A stretch of DNA of 64,000 nucleotides from Diaporthe sp. PMI_573 (taxonomy: Eukaryota > Ascomycota > Sordariomycetes > Diaporthales > Diaporthaceae). The position numbers and the translations under genes are program-made. The notes under the pieces were generated by a model. That model ran no database searches. It worked only from the letters and a program-made list of their open reading frames with translations, and was not told the DNA's origin. The number at the start of each line of letters is the position of its first letter. Within the stretch, counting starts at the first letter, position 1. Location: positions 248,001-312,000 of the forward strand of contig JAJTUP010000009.1 of the NCBI GenBank assembly GCA_021399435.1, read 5' to 3'. This document shows, in pieces, positions 11,899 to 21,805 of this stretch.

Positions 11899-13281
11899 TC
11901 AGTAGTTAGGGTTGGATCCGTGATGTAGATTCCTGGATAAAACTTCTTCATGGGCGGTTTGAATGGCGGCCTTCCCATGTTGCACCTCTGTTGCAAGCCA
12001 GGACCACTGAGCCAGACCGAAGTCCTCTGAATCAAGTCTCGACAGAACCAACTCAAAACTAATTTGCAGAACCTTGTGGATTCCTGCTGGCTCCATCAAA
12101 ATGGTAATTGGAGCAATGTCATCCCGACTGGTGGGTTGGTATTGTCCGGCCCAGTTGGGCGTGTGTGCTTCCAGATGTCCTTCAAGATCCTTCGCAAAGA
12201 GTTCAATGCTTGTGAAGACTGCATTGGTAAATGTGTTGACATCATCTGGCGCTGGGAAAGCTGAGATGTAGTTACAAGCGAGACGAACGCCCAGATTGTA
12301 CATGTAGAGTCCACCAGAAACGCTGTACCCGTCGGGTATCGCCGCAGCCATGTCCTGTGTGCGTAAGTCGATGTAGTCGCCACCAGCTCCCCTAAATTCG
12401 GAACCTTGACCCGCGGTTGCCCACATTATTTCCAGGTCAGGGGCATCGGAAGTCTGCGGGAGGTTGAACTTCCGACCCAAAGTCAATTCTTGTGCCTGGA
12501 TCCAGCGCCTGTTGTGCCAGGGCTTGACTAACTCCTGTTTGTTCACTTGAGGAACCAACAGCATGAACTTTGTGAAGACCTTCTCGACTTCAGGTCCATC
12601 TGACAAAAGTCTTTCGAGTTTCAGACGGTGGTGCTCGAGACGCAAGTGAGGCGAAGAGACAGGCAGGCAGTGGAGAGGCTGGCGAGTGAACATGAAGACG
12701 AGGCGCCTGTCCACAGCTGACAGGAGTACCTTGTCGATGGGCTCTTCGGGCTCCGGCGGCCACTCTCCGCGGAAGAGATGACAAACGATCTGTTCGTGCC
12801 GACTGTTGGTGTACGCCTTCAAGATTGCGAGAGCAAATGTGTAAGCCCTTGGACCCTTCATGTAAGAGCTCCCCAAGAGTTGCTGCAAAAGACCGAGTGG
12901 CTTAGATTTGTCCACTTTTGGACCGATGGGAACGCGGCAGAGGGAATCCTCAATTTCTGCATGGATGGTGAACATCATGATCACGTTCTTCTGGCTGACG
13001 ACCCTGGGGCAATCCTCTGTCTTTGCCCACCGCTCGTGGTTGAGCAGAAAGTCGACAGCGTCGCCGCTGAGGCGCTTCCTCATCGGTGTAAACCCAAAAA
13101 AGGTCACCGAATCAGCTTTGTGTTCTCCTGAATGGGTCGCTATCTGGTGAGGTAAGTGAGGGTGTTCCGACTCTTTTTCGTCGACTTCGACGGGGCTCGT
13201 GTGGATGTCCATGCTTTCTGCCATGTTGATGTTTGTATCTGCCGATCTACTGTCTGTTAGATTGATTGCCAAACCTGGCAT
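11899..13281 (-). CDS. Uncharacterised fungal protein, paralog B of a convergent pair
   Basis: A single-exon gene of about 460 residues, related to the plus-strand gene at 8624-10114 over most of its length: FFGFTPMRKRL, VVSQKNVIMMFTIHAEIED, PRAYTFALAILKAYTNSR, GEWPPEPEE, VDRRLVFMFTRQPL and PITILMEPAGIHKVL. It lacks the long Ser/Pro linker of paralog A. No known domain, signal peptide or transmembrane helix is apparent. The first ATG in frame is at 13281; a second Met (NINMAES) at 13224 is possible. The gene faces its paralog tail to tail, with about 1.8 kb between their stops, and its promoter region abuts that of the dioxygenase gene starting at 13938, so these two are divergent. Function is unknown. 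The alignment with paralog A is by eye and covers short blocks with gaps. Confidence 0.75.
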   Translation of the reverse strand: MPGLAINLTDSRSADTNINMAESMDIHTSPVEVDEKESEHPHLPHQIATHSGEHKADSVTFFGFTPMRKRLSGDAVDFLLNHERWAKTEDCPRVVSQKNVIMMFTIHAEIEDSLCRVPIGPKVDKSKPLGLLQQLLGSSYMKGPRAYTFALAILKAYTNSRHEQIVCHLFRGEWPPEPEEPIDKVLLSAVDRRLVFMFTRQPLHCLPVSSPHLRLEHHRLKLERLLSDGPEVEKVFTKFMLLVPQVNKQELVKPWHNRRWIQAQELTLGRKFNLPQTSDAPDLEIMWATAGQGSEFRGAGGDYIDLRTQDMAAAIPDGYSVSGGLYMYNLGVRLACNYISAFPAPDDVNTFTNAVFTSIELFAKDLEGHLEAHTPNWAGQYQPTSRDDIAPITILMEPAGIHKVLQISFELVLSRLDSEDFGLAQWSWLATEVQHGKAAIQTAHEEVLSRNLHHGSNPNY

Positions 13282-13937
13282 GCTGAGGTATCCCAAATAA
13301 CCAAAATGCTTGTCGTTGTGACCAAGGAAAACTTGCCTGCAGATGGTGCGAAGATGTTGTTGGGCTCGAAAGAATGGAAAGTTTGCTAGCAGGAATCCTG
13401 TTGCTGGTTATGTGTGCCTGGCAGATGTCTGATCTGGAGATAGATTCGGAGTAGAGGCGTTAAGACGGAACTTGGTCGCCGAAGGATGTAAGAGAGGGAG
13501 CGTCTGCCTGATCACTGAGTGAAAAGTACTTACCTAGGTGTCTCAAGTGAATGATTTATCAGACCATGGTTGTTGAACACCACGGTACAAACAAGCATGA
13601 GGTTCAGATGGAAATCGCCTCGTCTTCAAAGGTCGACAGTACAGCCCAGTGTTGTCATCGTGCGCTGACAGTCAGAAATTTGTGAAACCACACCGCCGCA
13701 AACAGTTGGGTGCTTGGATCAATGCCCAGCAAACGGATTTCCTGCCACAACCTTGGTAAAATGGCAACTCGGAGCATGCCCCGCAGTTTTTGTGTTGACA
13801 AAGAGATCATTTCGCTGTCTTTTTCAAATGGTCAACCCTTTCGATGCTAATATTACACTGAGCTGATTTTAAGAAGTCGATCGCACAAGGACCACCCTGC
13901 TGCATCTCAGCCCAAGCAGTCCAGCACCTCTGACACA
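13282..13937. other. Divergent promoter region
   Basis: About 650 bp lies between the start of paralog B (minus) and the dioxygenase-like gene (plus). No gene is seen in it. It presumably carries both promoters. Confidence 0.5.
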
Positions 13938-16058
13938 ATGGCCTCAGAACCTCTAATACAGCACAGACGCTTAGGATCTAGTCCTCGACAACCCAGATAT
14001 CCTATCGAGGAGCCCCTTCAAGAAAGATGCCAGGAAAATGACGAGAAAGCTCTTGTGCTTGCTTCGCGAGCTGTCTCAGCTTGGGAAACGAGGCGTGCGA
14101 AAAGTGACAGTGGAAGCGTCGGCGAGCCCAGTCCGGACGCTCTGCGTATGCGATTGGAATCGGTCTACGGCGACTCCAGGGACTGGCCCAAATCCGCCAA
14201 GACACTCGGGATCAAGGGTGCCGTGCAATACTCTTGGTCGAACATCGGCTTCCCAAACGATCCAGAGCTGTCCGTTCAGGATTTGGAGGATAGAGCAGAC
14301 ATCGACAAGGACAACCTCAACACCGTGGCCCTTGCTCAAGACGTCTTGGATGTCAAGAACAAGAATGCCGAGGACATTGCAGAGGGAGGGACATTGCGCA
14401 CAGAAAATGAAGCCGGACGCAAGATCGAGTTGTTCGAGCTCAACAGCCGACGTGTTGCCAAGGTAGTCATTGAAGGTGTCGACGCCACAAAGCGGGAAGT
14501 GGATTACAAGAAGCTCAAGACCGCCAGAGCGTTCGAAAGCATTGTTGACAGAGAATACCAGATCAAGAAGCCTTCGCTGGAAACTGAGCACCGCGTCATG
14601 GCACATGTCCTGCTGAGTTGCGGGGGACAGATTGGAGGAAAAGCATGTGATTACTGGAGGACTGCGAGGAATCTGGCCCAGCAGCACATCTACCTTGATC
14701 ATCGACTCGACGAACGCCTGCAACAGCGGTCGAAGGGCGTCAAGGAGGACGAGGCTTTTCAAAAGATGTTAGAGATGGCGAGGGAATGCGTCAAACAGAA
14801 CGCTTTCAACCCTTACTATCAGGCACAAAGAGGTAAGCCCTTGCTGAGGGGGAACGGAGCGAGTGAGGAGTATTCAGCCTGACTGATTCTTGAACCACTC
14901 GCAGACGAATTTGCAGTCACCAACAAGCTATTCCGCCATCTCAAGGATGCCGACCTGGTCATGATACTCGATTCGAACGGCAGCATCATCATGTTCCAGT
15001 GCTCTGATGCGATCCGACAACTGTTCAACAGGACCATCGAAAAAGCCATCACGGCAGACCTGGAAGTCTTCAGCACCCAGCAGGCCGTGCCGACCCCAGA
15101 CATGGCTAGACACGGGCTGCACTTCGCACAGTGGCTCGTCAAGAGGCCAGACCTCGATTTCCGTCTCCCCAACAACGACCCACGACTTGCAAAATCCGGA
15201 GTCTACCACTTTGGATGCCGTTTCCCCATCGGCGACCCGGACGGGGAGGGCAAAGACACAAAGCCAGGTGGGCCATGTCCCACTAAGGACATGCGGCAGC
15301 GCCTCGAGGGAAGCTGTGAGCGAGACTTCCACAAGCTGCGGTTCGGGGCGCTGGGTGCGTGCACGGAGGCGGTCAGCTTCTTCTTCAGGCTGCTGGAGCC
15401 CGAACTGTTCGACGAGTACATTTCCATCGTGGAACAGGTCCGCAATTTCAACAGCTTTGCCCACTTCGAGACCCGCAAAGATCAGGAGCCCTTCGCCATG
15501 CGTGCACTACTCGTCAACCTGATGACGAACGAGCATAGAGACCATGGCGATTGGCAATGCGGCCTGGCCGGGCTTACGGTGTCTGGCTCATTCGAGGGCG
15601 GAGACCTCCTACTGCGGGATCTTGGAATTCAAATTGCCTGTCCGCCTGGCAGCGTACAGCTTCTGAGAGGCAGGGAGCTTCGACACTCTATCACAACATA
15701 CTCTGGAAGGCGCTTCGTAGTCGTCCACACCAACCATGAAGCTATTAGGAGATGGGCAAGACGGCGGCTTGGACTTCCAATCACGGACATTGGAACCACC
15801 CCCCTCGATAGCTGCCTTGAGAAGAACCAGGAAGACTTTGTCCCCGAGGACTCATATGTTGAGTCTTCCAAGGAAATTTTCCCCGAGCGGTACAAGCGCA
15901 AATCGGACGAGAGCTCTTTGGAGTCGGAGGCTTCGCTGCCCAAGGTGTCCAGACCTCGTGCCAAGTCAGAAAACGTGATCCGCACTACTACTTCGTCAGA
16001 TGCATCGGCGGAGAAGAGCGAAGATGGCCCCAGTCACGCTCCGAAGAGAAAGGTCTGA
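13938..16058 (+). CDS. 2OG-Fe(II) dioxygenase-like domain protein
   Basis: Two exons (13938-14832, 14905-16058) give 682 residues. The C-terminal half carries a double-stranded beta-helix dioxygenase signature: EHRDHGDW gives the HxD iron ligands (His509, Asp511), then GSFEGGDLLLRDLG, PPGSVQLLRGRELRHSI (second His, about 559) and SGRRFVVV (Arg about 567-568, the likely 2-oxoglutarate anchor). The spacing of about 48 residues between HxD and the distal His fits the superfamily. The layout resembles the prolyl-hydroxylase and TET/JBP-like groups found in fungi; substrate is unknown. The first 300 residues are charged, helical and unrecognised. The C-terminus is Ser/Lys-rich and ends APKRKV, possibly a nuclear signal. 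The intron joins QAQR to DEFAVTNKLF in frame. Confidence 0.78.
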
Positions 16059-16166
16059 GCCTGCTAGTGTCTAGTTGTCTGTTTTTCAATGATTTCCAGA
16101 TGGAGACCATCGCATGCGCTATCAACAATTCATCTATTTGATTGTAACTCTCAAGAATAGAACACC

Positions 16167-17310
16167 TCAAGCTTCTTTAGCCAAATCCTGCGCATTGCCT
16201 CGGACACTCTCCTCCAGCCCGATGAATCCTGAGCCATAAGCCTCCCGCAACAGAGCTTCCGCCCTCTTGCTCGGCTCGACGATGCTTAGATCTTTGTCAT
16301 TATTCGGGAAGTCATCCCACTGCCTGGTAGGGTAGAGCTTCCGCAGAATGACGATGATATCTTGCATGCTGACCGGCGCAGCGATGGCAAAAATGCGCTC
16401 GCTTTGGACGTCCGGATGTGCGAGAGCAACTATGTGGAGGCGCGCGTCGTCTTGCACGTTGATGTAGTGCTGTGGCGGTGCGTTCTCGAGAGAATCATAG
16501 TCTTTGTTCCAGAGGGCCTGCACCCAGCGCGCCGACGTCGGATACCCCTGCTTCGCCGAGTTGATGAGGGGCCCGATGTTGGCATTGGGTTGCACTGTGA
16601 CGAAATGTTAGTGATTTCTTCGGATTCAAGGACCATCATGTGCTCACGTGTGTTGACGACAAAGGTGGGCTTATTCTCTCGAACCCACTGCTCAATGGCG
16701 CGTTCCGCGGCGACCTTGGCTGCCGAGTAGACCGTCTCGCCGGGCGGGTTGGGCTGCTTGCATCGCTCGACGGCCTCTTCGTTGAATGTACTTGTGGTGA
16801 CCGTGAACTGCTTGTTAGGCTTGGGTTGGGTCACAGCAAAGGACGACGAGGTGTAAACGAAGCGCCGCAGTCCCGGCTCCGTCGCTGCGGCCTTCAAGGA
16901 GTTGAGGGCGCCGTTGACGGTACGCGGGATGTGAACAGCTGGGTCCCGTGAGCCCCTCATGTCATGAGCCACGTGAATAAAGCCAGCGGCACCTTGGAAA
17001 TGTCAGCGAGTCTTGCGTCTCAGTATTTGGGCTTCGCAAAGGCATACGTACCCTTGACTACATCATTGAAAGCGCCCTCGGCTTCCATATCCGCGACTTC
17101 GACGATGTCCACAGAGCCAGCGCCATACTTGTCGTTGAAATGATCAACAAGCCACCTGTTCGCCTCCGCACTTCGGCTTGTCGCCCGAACCTTGTATCCC
17201 GCCGCGAGCGCTTGGTCAACGACGTGTGATCCGATGAGGCCACTGGCGCCGGTCACGACGATGGTGCTCCCGTAAGGGACGGCAGGGTGCGGAATTCCGG
17301 GGATCGTCAT
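16167..17310 (-). CDS. Extended short-chain dehydrogenase (dihydroflavonol reductase / ketoreductase-like)
   Basis: Three exons on the minus strand (17310-17052, 16992-16648, 16594-16167) encode 343 residues, the normal length for this family. The N-terminal Rossmann motif IVVTGASGLIGSHVVDQAL binds NAD(P)H. Then come AAGFIHVAHDM, the catalytic Ser region FVYTSSSFAV and the catalytic Tyr-Lys pair in VYSAAKVAAE. The family reduces ketones or aldehydes, with yeast Gre2-type methylglyoxal reductase and plant dihydroflavonol 4-reductase as known members. The substrate here cannot be read from sequence. Both splice joins rebuild conserved text (VVKG-AAGFIHVAHD and FVVNT-LQPNANIGP), so the model is strong. 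It converges with the dioxygenase gene, about 110 bp apart, which probably gives overlapping 3' UTRs. Confidence 0.92.
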
Positions 17311-19263
17311 TGTGTTGATATCAAGGGCTTGGTCTGGTGCGGTCTGATCTGTAGTAGATCCTTCAAGGTGTGAGGGTACCGTGTAGAAATTAACTCCGTT
17401 AAATACGCGTATTCTCGTATCCCAGTGGAGCTTGTCCTAGGAGAGCTCGGTATAGCACGGCGCGATTGAGCAGCAGTCTGGTTGACGTAAGCGAAACCCA
17501 GTCAGGGATGCCGATGGCAGCACCATTCCTACGCTTGGTGCCTCAAAATTCAAGTGAGTCAACAGAGTCACTGACAACTAGCATAATGCGACAGGATCAC
17601 GGTAATAGATACCTTGAGAATTTTCGTATCTGTAGTCTGGTGCGAGAGCTTCCATGAACATGCTTAAGAAGTATACCGGCAATGATCGTATGCTCTGAGT
17701 AATGAATCTAGGAGACATGACGTTTGAAGCTTCGGGCAAATGTACAAGAAGCTCTGTCGCGGCCCAGGCCGTCCGTCGCCTGGTCCGGCTCACATCTCTC
17801 AAGAAGATTAGCGGCAAGACGACATGACCAGGTGAGTTGGTCAAATTATCGTTTGTGCCGGTTCGCACCCAACCCAACTCCTTCTAATGCAATATCATAT
17901 TGTCAGACTGTTCAAAAATGTCTTTGACAAAAGCTTCAGAGCAGAGACCTGAGATTCGCGAATTCGGATTAACCCGCTACAGTTTTGCCCGATCTCTCCG
18001 TCAACAGTTCAGTTCCTACATGATTTCTCTCCAATGTTACGGACCACCGTTTTTACCTCAGCGGCAATGTCGCCCCCAAAGATACAACTACCGAACCCGG
18101 ATTCAGCAGAAATACAAGGAGAAGTGCCTGGCAGAGCTCACTGGAGCATCCTGTGGAACCCGAACAACCTTGCGGATCCTCTCCATGTACCCAGAGTCTG
18201 CTAGGACCTGCTCGCATACCTCCACATAAAGGGTCTCAATATAATTACATTTTCAGTTTATGGACAATAACAGGTCCGCCAGCAGAGCTCATAATCGAGA
18301 CTAATCCATTGAAAACCCAATGCTATTACTACAGGGATGGACTTTTTTCTACTATCAGAAACAGTTTTGAGGACATAATATGACATCACCGCTGCTAGGA
18401 AATCATGTGTGCCAGCCAAAAGACCACCAAGACCAATCTGACGATTGATCATCCCAAGCAGTACCGATTTAACAGCCGTCATGTCACAACAAACATTGCC
18501 GCCTGAAGGCCCCAGTATCTCCAGATACATCTTGCAATCATTTGTTTCATCACCAAGCTTGTCCAGTGTGCTCACGATGGCTCCACAAGACTTAGCGTCC
18601 ACATCAACATATAAAACTAGGAGTGACTGTCAGCAGCCCAACACCCAAGTGTACGCGCAGCGCATCACTTACGAGCAGCTACTTACCGGAACATTCTCCA
18701 GGCAAATGGCAGTAATTTTCACACCTGCAGAATCTCGATGAAGGTTCAGGCCGCGGACCCTGTTTTACATCACCAGAATGTACGTTGCGTAAGACATGCA
18801 GTTATTGCTCTTTATATTAGCACTAGGAAAAGTGACAACAGGTGCCTGCCATGTATGGATCCTGTATACCTGATAATAGCCCTCATTCCACCGGTAAGGT
18901 GGATATCGGTGTTTAAATGGCTAAGAAATCTGAGGATTCTCAACTTCACCCTGACTGATGTTACTCGTCTCGTTCGGACCACCTACGAGCAGACCACCAT
19001 TCCCGATGTCTACATCATGACTATTACAGTAGCTGTAGTGAAGACATGTATTCATAGAGTCTGTCTCATTTCACTAGACAGGCAAAGAATTGCCCAAACC
19101 CCTCGGCATTCTCAAGTCAAGCCATGGACCTGTTTCCTTCTTTCCATGCGACACAAGAACACAGTTATGCCCAGACTGTTGTCCTCGGCTACCTCCAAGC
19201 AACGACTGATATTATAGATTTTCCCATCATTTGCCTCTACTTTCTTCAGAAACTCCTCACGCA
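17311..19263. other. Intergenic region with one doubtful minus-strand coding signal
   Basis: Almost 2 kb without a firm gene. Plus-strand frames at 17900-18229 and 18738-19217 look like chance. On the minus strand a frame at about 18258-18620 reads protein-like and can be spliced to an upstream Cys-rich piece; it is listed separately with low confidence. Confidence 0.4.
18258..18740 (-). CDS. Possible Cys-rich small protein, incomplete model
   Basis: On the minus strand an exon ending at about 18689 reads CENYCHLPGECS and is followed by a consensus GTAAGT donor. A CTCCTAG acceptor at about 18620 leads in phase into LYVDVDAKSCGAIVSTLDKL, continuing with KMYLEILGPSGGNVCCDMTAV and hydrophobic text to a stop at 18258. 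Regular cysteines and clean splice signals suggest a real or recently real gene for a small secreted-type protein. I could not find a convincing start codon or signal peptide upstream. No family is recognised. It may be a decayed gene or chance. Confidence 0.25.
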
Positions 19264-20903
19264 ATGTCGGCACCAGTCAGCACTCTTCATCCTGCTCTCC
19301 ACAATATGGACTTGTCCTCCAGAACCCACCAGCTCGTGGTCATTGCGAAGCCCAGCCCAGATCGCCCTTACTGCCAAATTGCTTCGGCGTTCCAGTCTTG
19401 CTGTTGCTCACGGAACATACTAGAACCTTGTCTCAACGCATTGCGTGTTCTCTCCGATGAGAGCAAGCGAGTCGGTATTCTACAAGAACTCCAATTCGCT
19501 ACAGAGTGTGAGGCTGTCAACGCCAGGATGACACTACCGGCTGATGATTTCTACAAAATGAGCGGGCAGAAGGAGGCTGATAGCCGGTTCCCGTACATCA
19601 CTTCAGCACTGGTCTCTAGCATGGCGACATGCTACTTGGACCAAGACCACACCGGTTATCATTGCTCACTAGAAGCGCCGTTCCACACCGTTAATAATGG
19701 CTGTCCAGCCCCCGGCGAGCCTCTTTACGAGGATTGTATCACGGCAATCACCGTCGGCGTCATCGACATCACGGACCCACGCAAGCCTCGGTACTGCTTC
19801 CTGAACATGGACAAGAAGTGTATCAAATGCGGCCTATGGTGGTATGGCCTTGTGAACGACAACATCATGGACGAGCTGGCGCCATGGGATATCATGGATT
19901 TCACGCCTCTGTCTTGCGAGGCTTTTCTTTCCGGCACGGCAGTCGATTCCGATAACACCATCCGGTCTCAGAATGAGGCACGAAATGTGGAGGCCTTGGA
20001 AGCACTGCGAGTCTATCCACTGGTCGATATTGCTGCTCTTGCAAGTACGTTTCGGTGCCCGCATTACCCTTACCGTCCCAGCATCTGGCCCTAACTATTA
20101 TCAATGGCTAGAATTATTTTGCTGACCATCAATTCTGTACAGGTTGCTGGCCGGCCAAAGCGTGGAACTCCTCGGGGCAGCTGGAGGCATTCTCCAACCA
20201 ATCCCCAGTTGCTGTCCACCAGGGGGCCCCAAAGCGCGGGCCCAGATCTCTCAGCGAACATGCGCAGAGCATGACGCTTGACGCAATCTTTTCCGAGCTC
20301 CTCGACGACCTTGACCTACTCAACGAACCTCTGATATTCAGCGGGTTCTCAAAATCCTTCCTCTCAATCTGCGCCGCGCGAGTCGACGAACTTGCGGCCT
20401 TCAAACACCAAGACATGGTAGGCACACTACTTGCCCGCCTCCTCGAGGGCACCGACCACGTGAATCTATATCCGTTCCGCCAGCTTCCAGTGAGCACGGT
20501 TTTTCAGGTTCTCCAAAGCGATCGACTAAAAGAAATGAAGAGCCTCAACCTGTCTGGCATTTTTGGCGGATGCCCCCAAGAGATTTGGACGACCCTCGAT
20601 GCCATCCCGCACCAACCGGAGGTGGTCTACCTTCTCAGCCCGCCGAGCGAGGACAAGGCGAGCGAAAAAGCGGCTGTGATGAGGTCCATACCACACTACA
20701 ATGGGCAAGATCAATTCTGGGAGCAGCTCGGTTCAACAAAGATCATCCTGAGCGGCGCCATCTCTACTGCGCTAAAGTCGTACTGTTCCATTCCCCCAAG
20801 CGCCAATCTCAACTGGAAACACATGTACCTCACATACTTGCGCGAGCTGGTGTCAGGAGATACACACCGCCTTCAACTGTTGCCTCATACTACATGGTGG
20901 TGA
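19264..20903 (+). CDS. Uncharacterised fungal protein
   Basis: Two exons (19264-20044, 20143-20903) joined over a GTACGT...ACAG intron give 513 residues. The join reads DIAALAS-CWPAKAWNSSGQ and stays in frame. I recognise no domain. The N-terminal third is Cys-rich and contains MDKKCIKCGLWW, a CxxC pair. The C-terminal half has regularly spaced leucines (VNLYPFRQLPVSTVFQVL, MKSLNLSGIFGG) that look like degenerate leucine-rich-repeat or helical-repeat text. No signal peptide is seen. The open frame extends upstream to 19231 through a non-ATG codon, so the first ATG at 19264 is used. The short aromatic end (HTTWW) might mean that a further 3' exon was missed, since an alternative frame stays open to 20938. 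Confidence 0.6.
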
Positions 20904-21805
20904 CAAAGAAAGCCTTTCTGTCCTCCTGCGGATATTGAATACAGCGAGCTAGCCTACTCGCAAATTGAGCAACCGCCTCCGTCTAATCTCCAAATGTCCC
21001 ACCACCTGTGTGGACATGGCACATTCACTTAGGGGTCACATGCTTATCGTGTGACCACCCAGATAGGGCGAAGGCTGCAGCCAAATGGCTGCAACCTTTA
21101 ACCAGACAACCAACTATCACCGAATGAACCACCCATACCGAATACCCTATTTCTCACCGTACACGTATACAGAAGCCGACCAACAACCTGATTCTCGAAA
21201 GAATGGTTATTAGATGGAGCAACCCGGCCGTCATTCACCTCTCTCTGCTGGTAGGACTCTTTCCTCTGGCAGCATGTCAACTCATCTTCCAGGTGGAAGC
21301 GCACAGAATATACAGAAAGGGAATTTAGAAACTTTGGTCTTCCAGCAAGTATTTTCCAGGTGGAAATGCCAGTGCCTGATGTCGAGAACTATACAAAAGG
21401 AGGGTAGGAGGAGAGGATATGGAGGGGTAGGCAGTAAAGAATACCCGCTTATATTAGACTCCTGCGATTCTTGTGTCCTGACAGTCACATTGATGGATCG
21501 AGCTGAAGATGTAAGATGTCAGAGAAAAGAAGCAAGACGGGGCTCTGCTCGGCTTGGTTGTTTCTGTATAGCTATATATAACACCAGAACAAGCTTCACT
21601 CTCAAAATTTGTACGAATGAGTGCGCTCCCAATCGCTTCCATCTCCCAACCATAGAGACACAAATCGAGTGTAATTTCTCGTAGACGTCTAAACTGCCTT
21701 GCATCGAACTATCCAACACAATCGCGACAAAGGACCGAACCCAAGGCAGAACAGAAATAATCTCGGGTAACAGAGCTCTGTTAAATGACAGAAGGAGCAA
21801 TATCT
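20904..21805. other. Intergenic region between convergent genes
   Basis: About 900 bp separate two convergent 3' ends. A frame at 21214-21684 (+) has no recognisable content and is not called. Confidence 0.5.

Noticed and set aside
14076..15464. Long minus-strand frames opposite the dioxygenase-like gene
   Set aside because: Shadows of a plus-strand gene with an ordered motif set; no domain in the antisense reading.
17900..18229. Plus-strand frame of 109 codons
   Set aside because: No family motif, and the opposite strand of the neighbouring stretch is more protein-like.
21214..21684. Plus-strand frame of 156 codons
   Set aside because: Composition and text look random; it lies between two convergent 3' ends.
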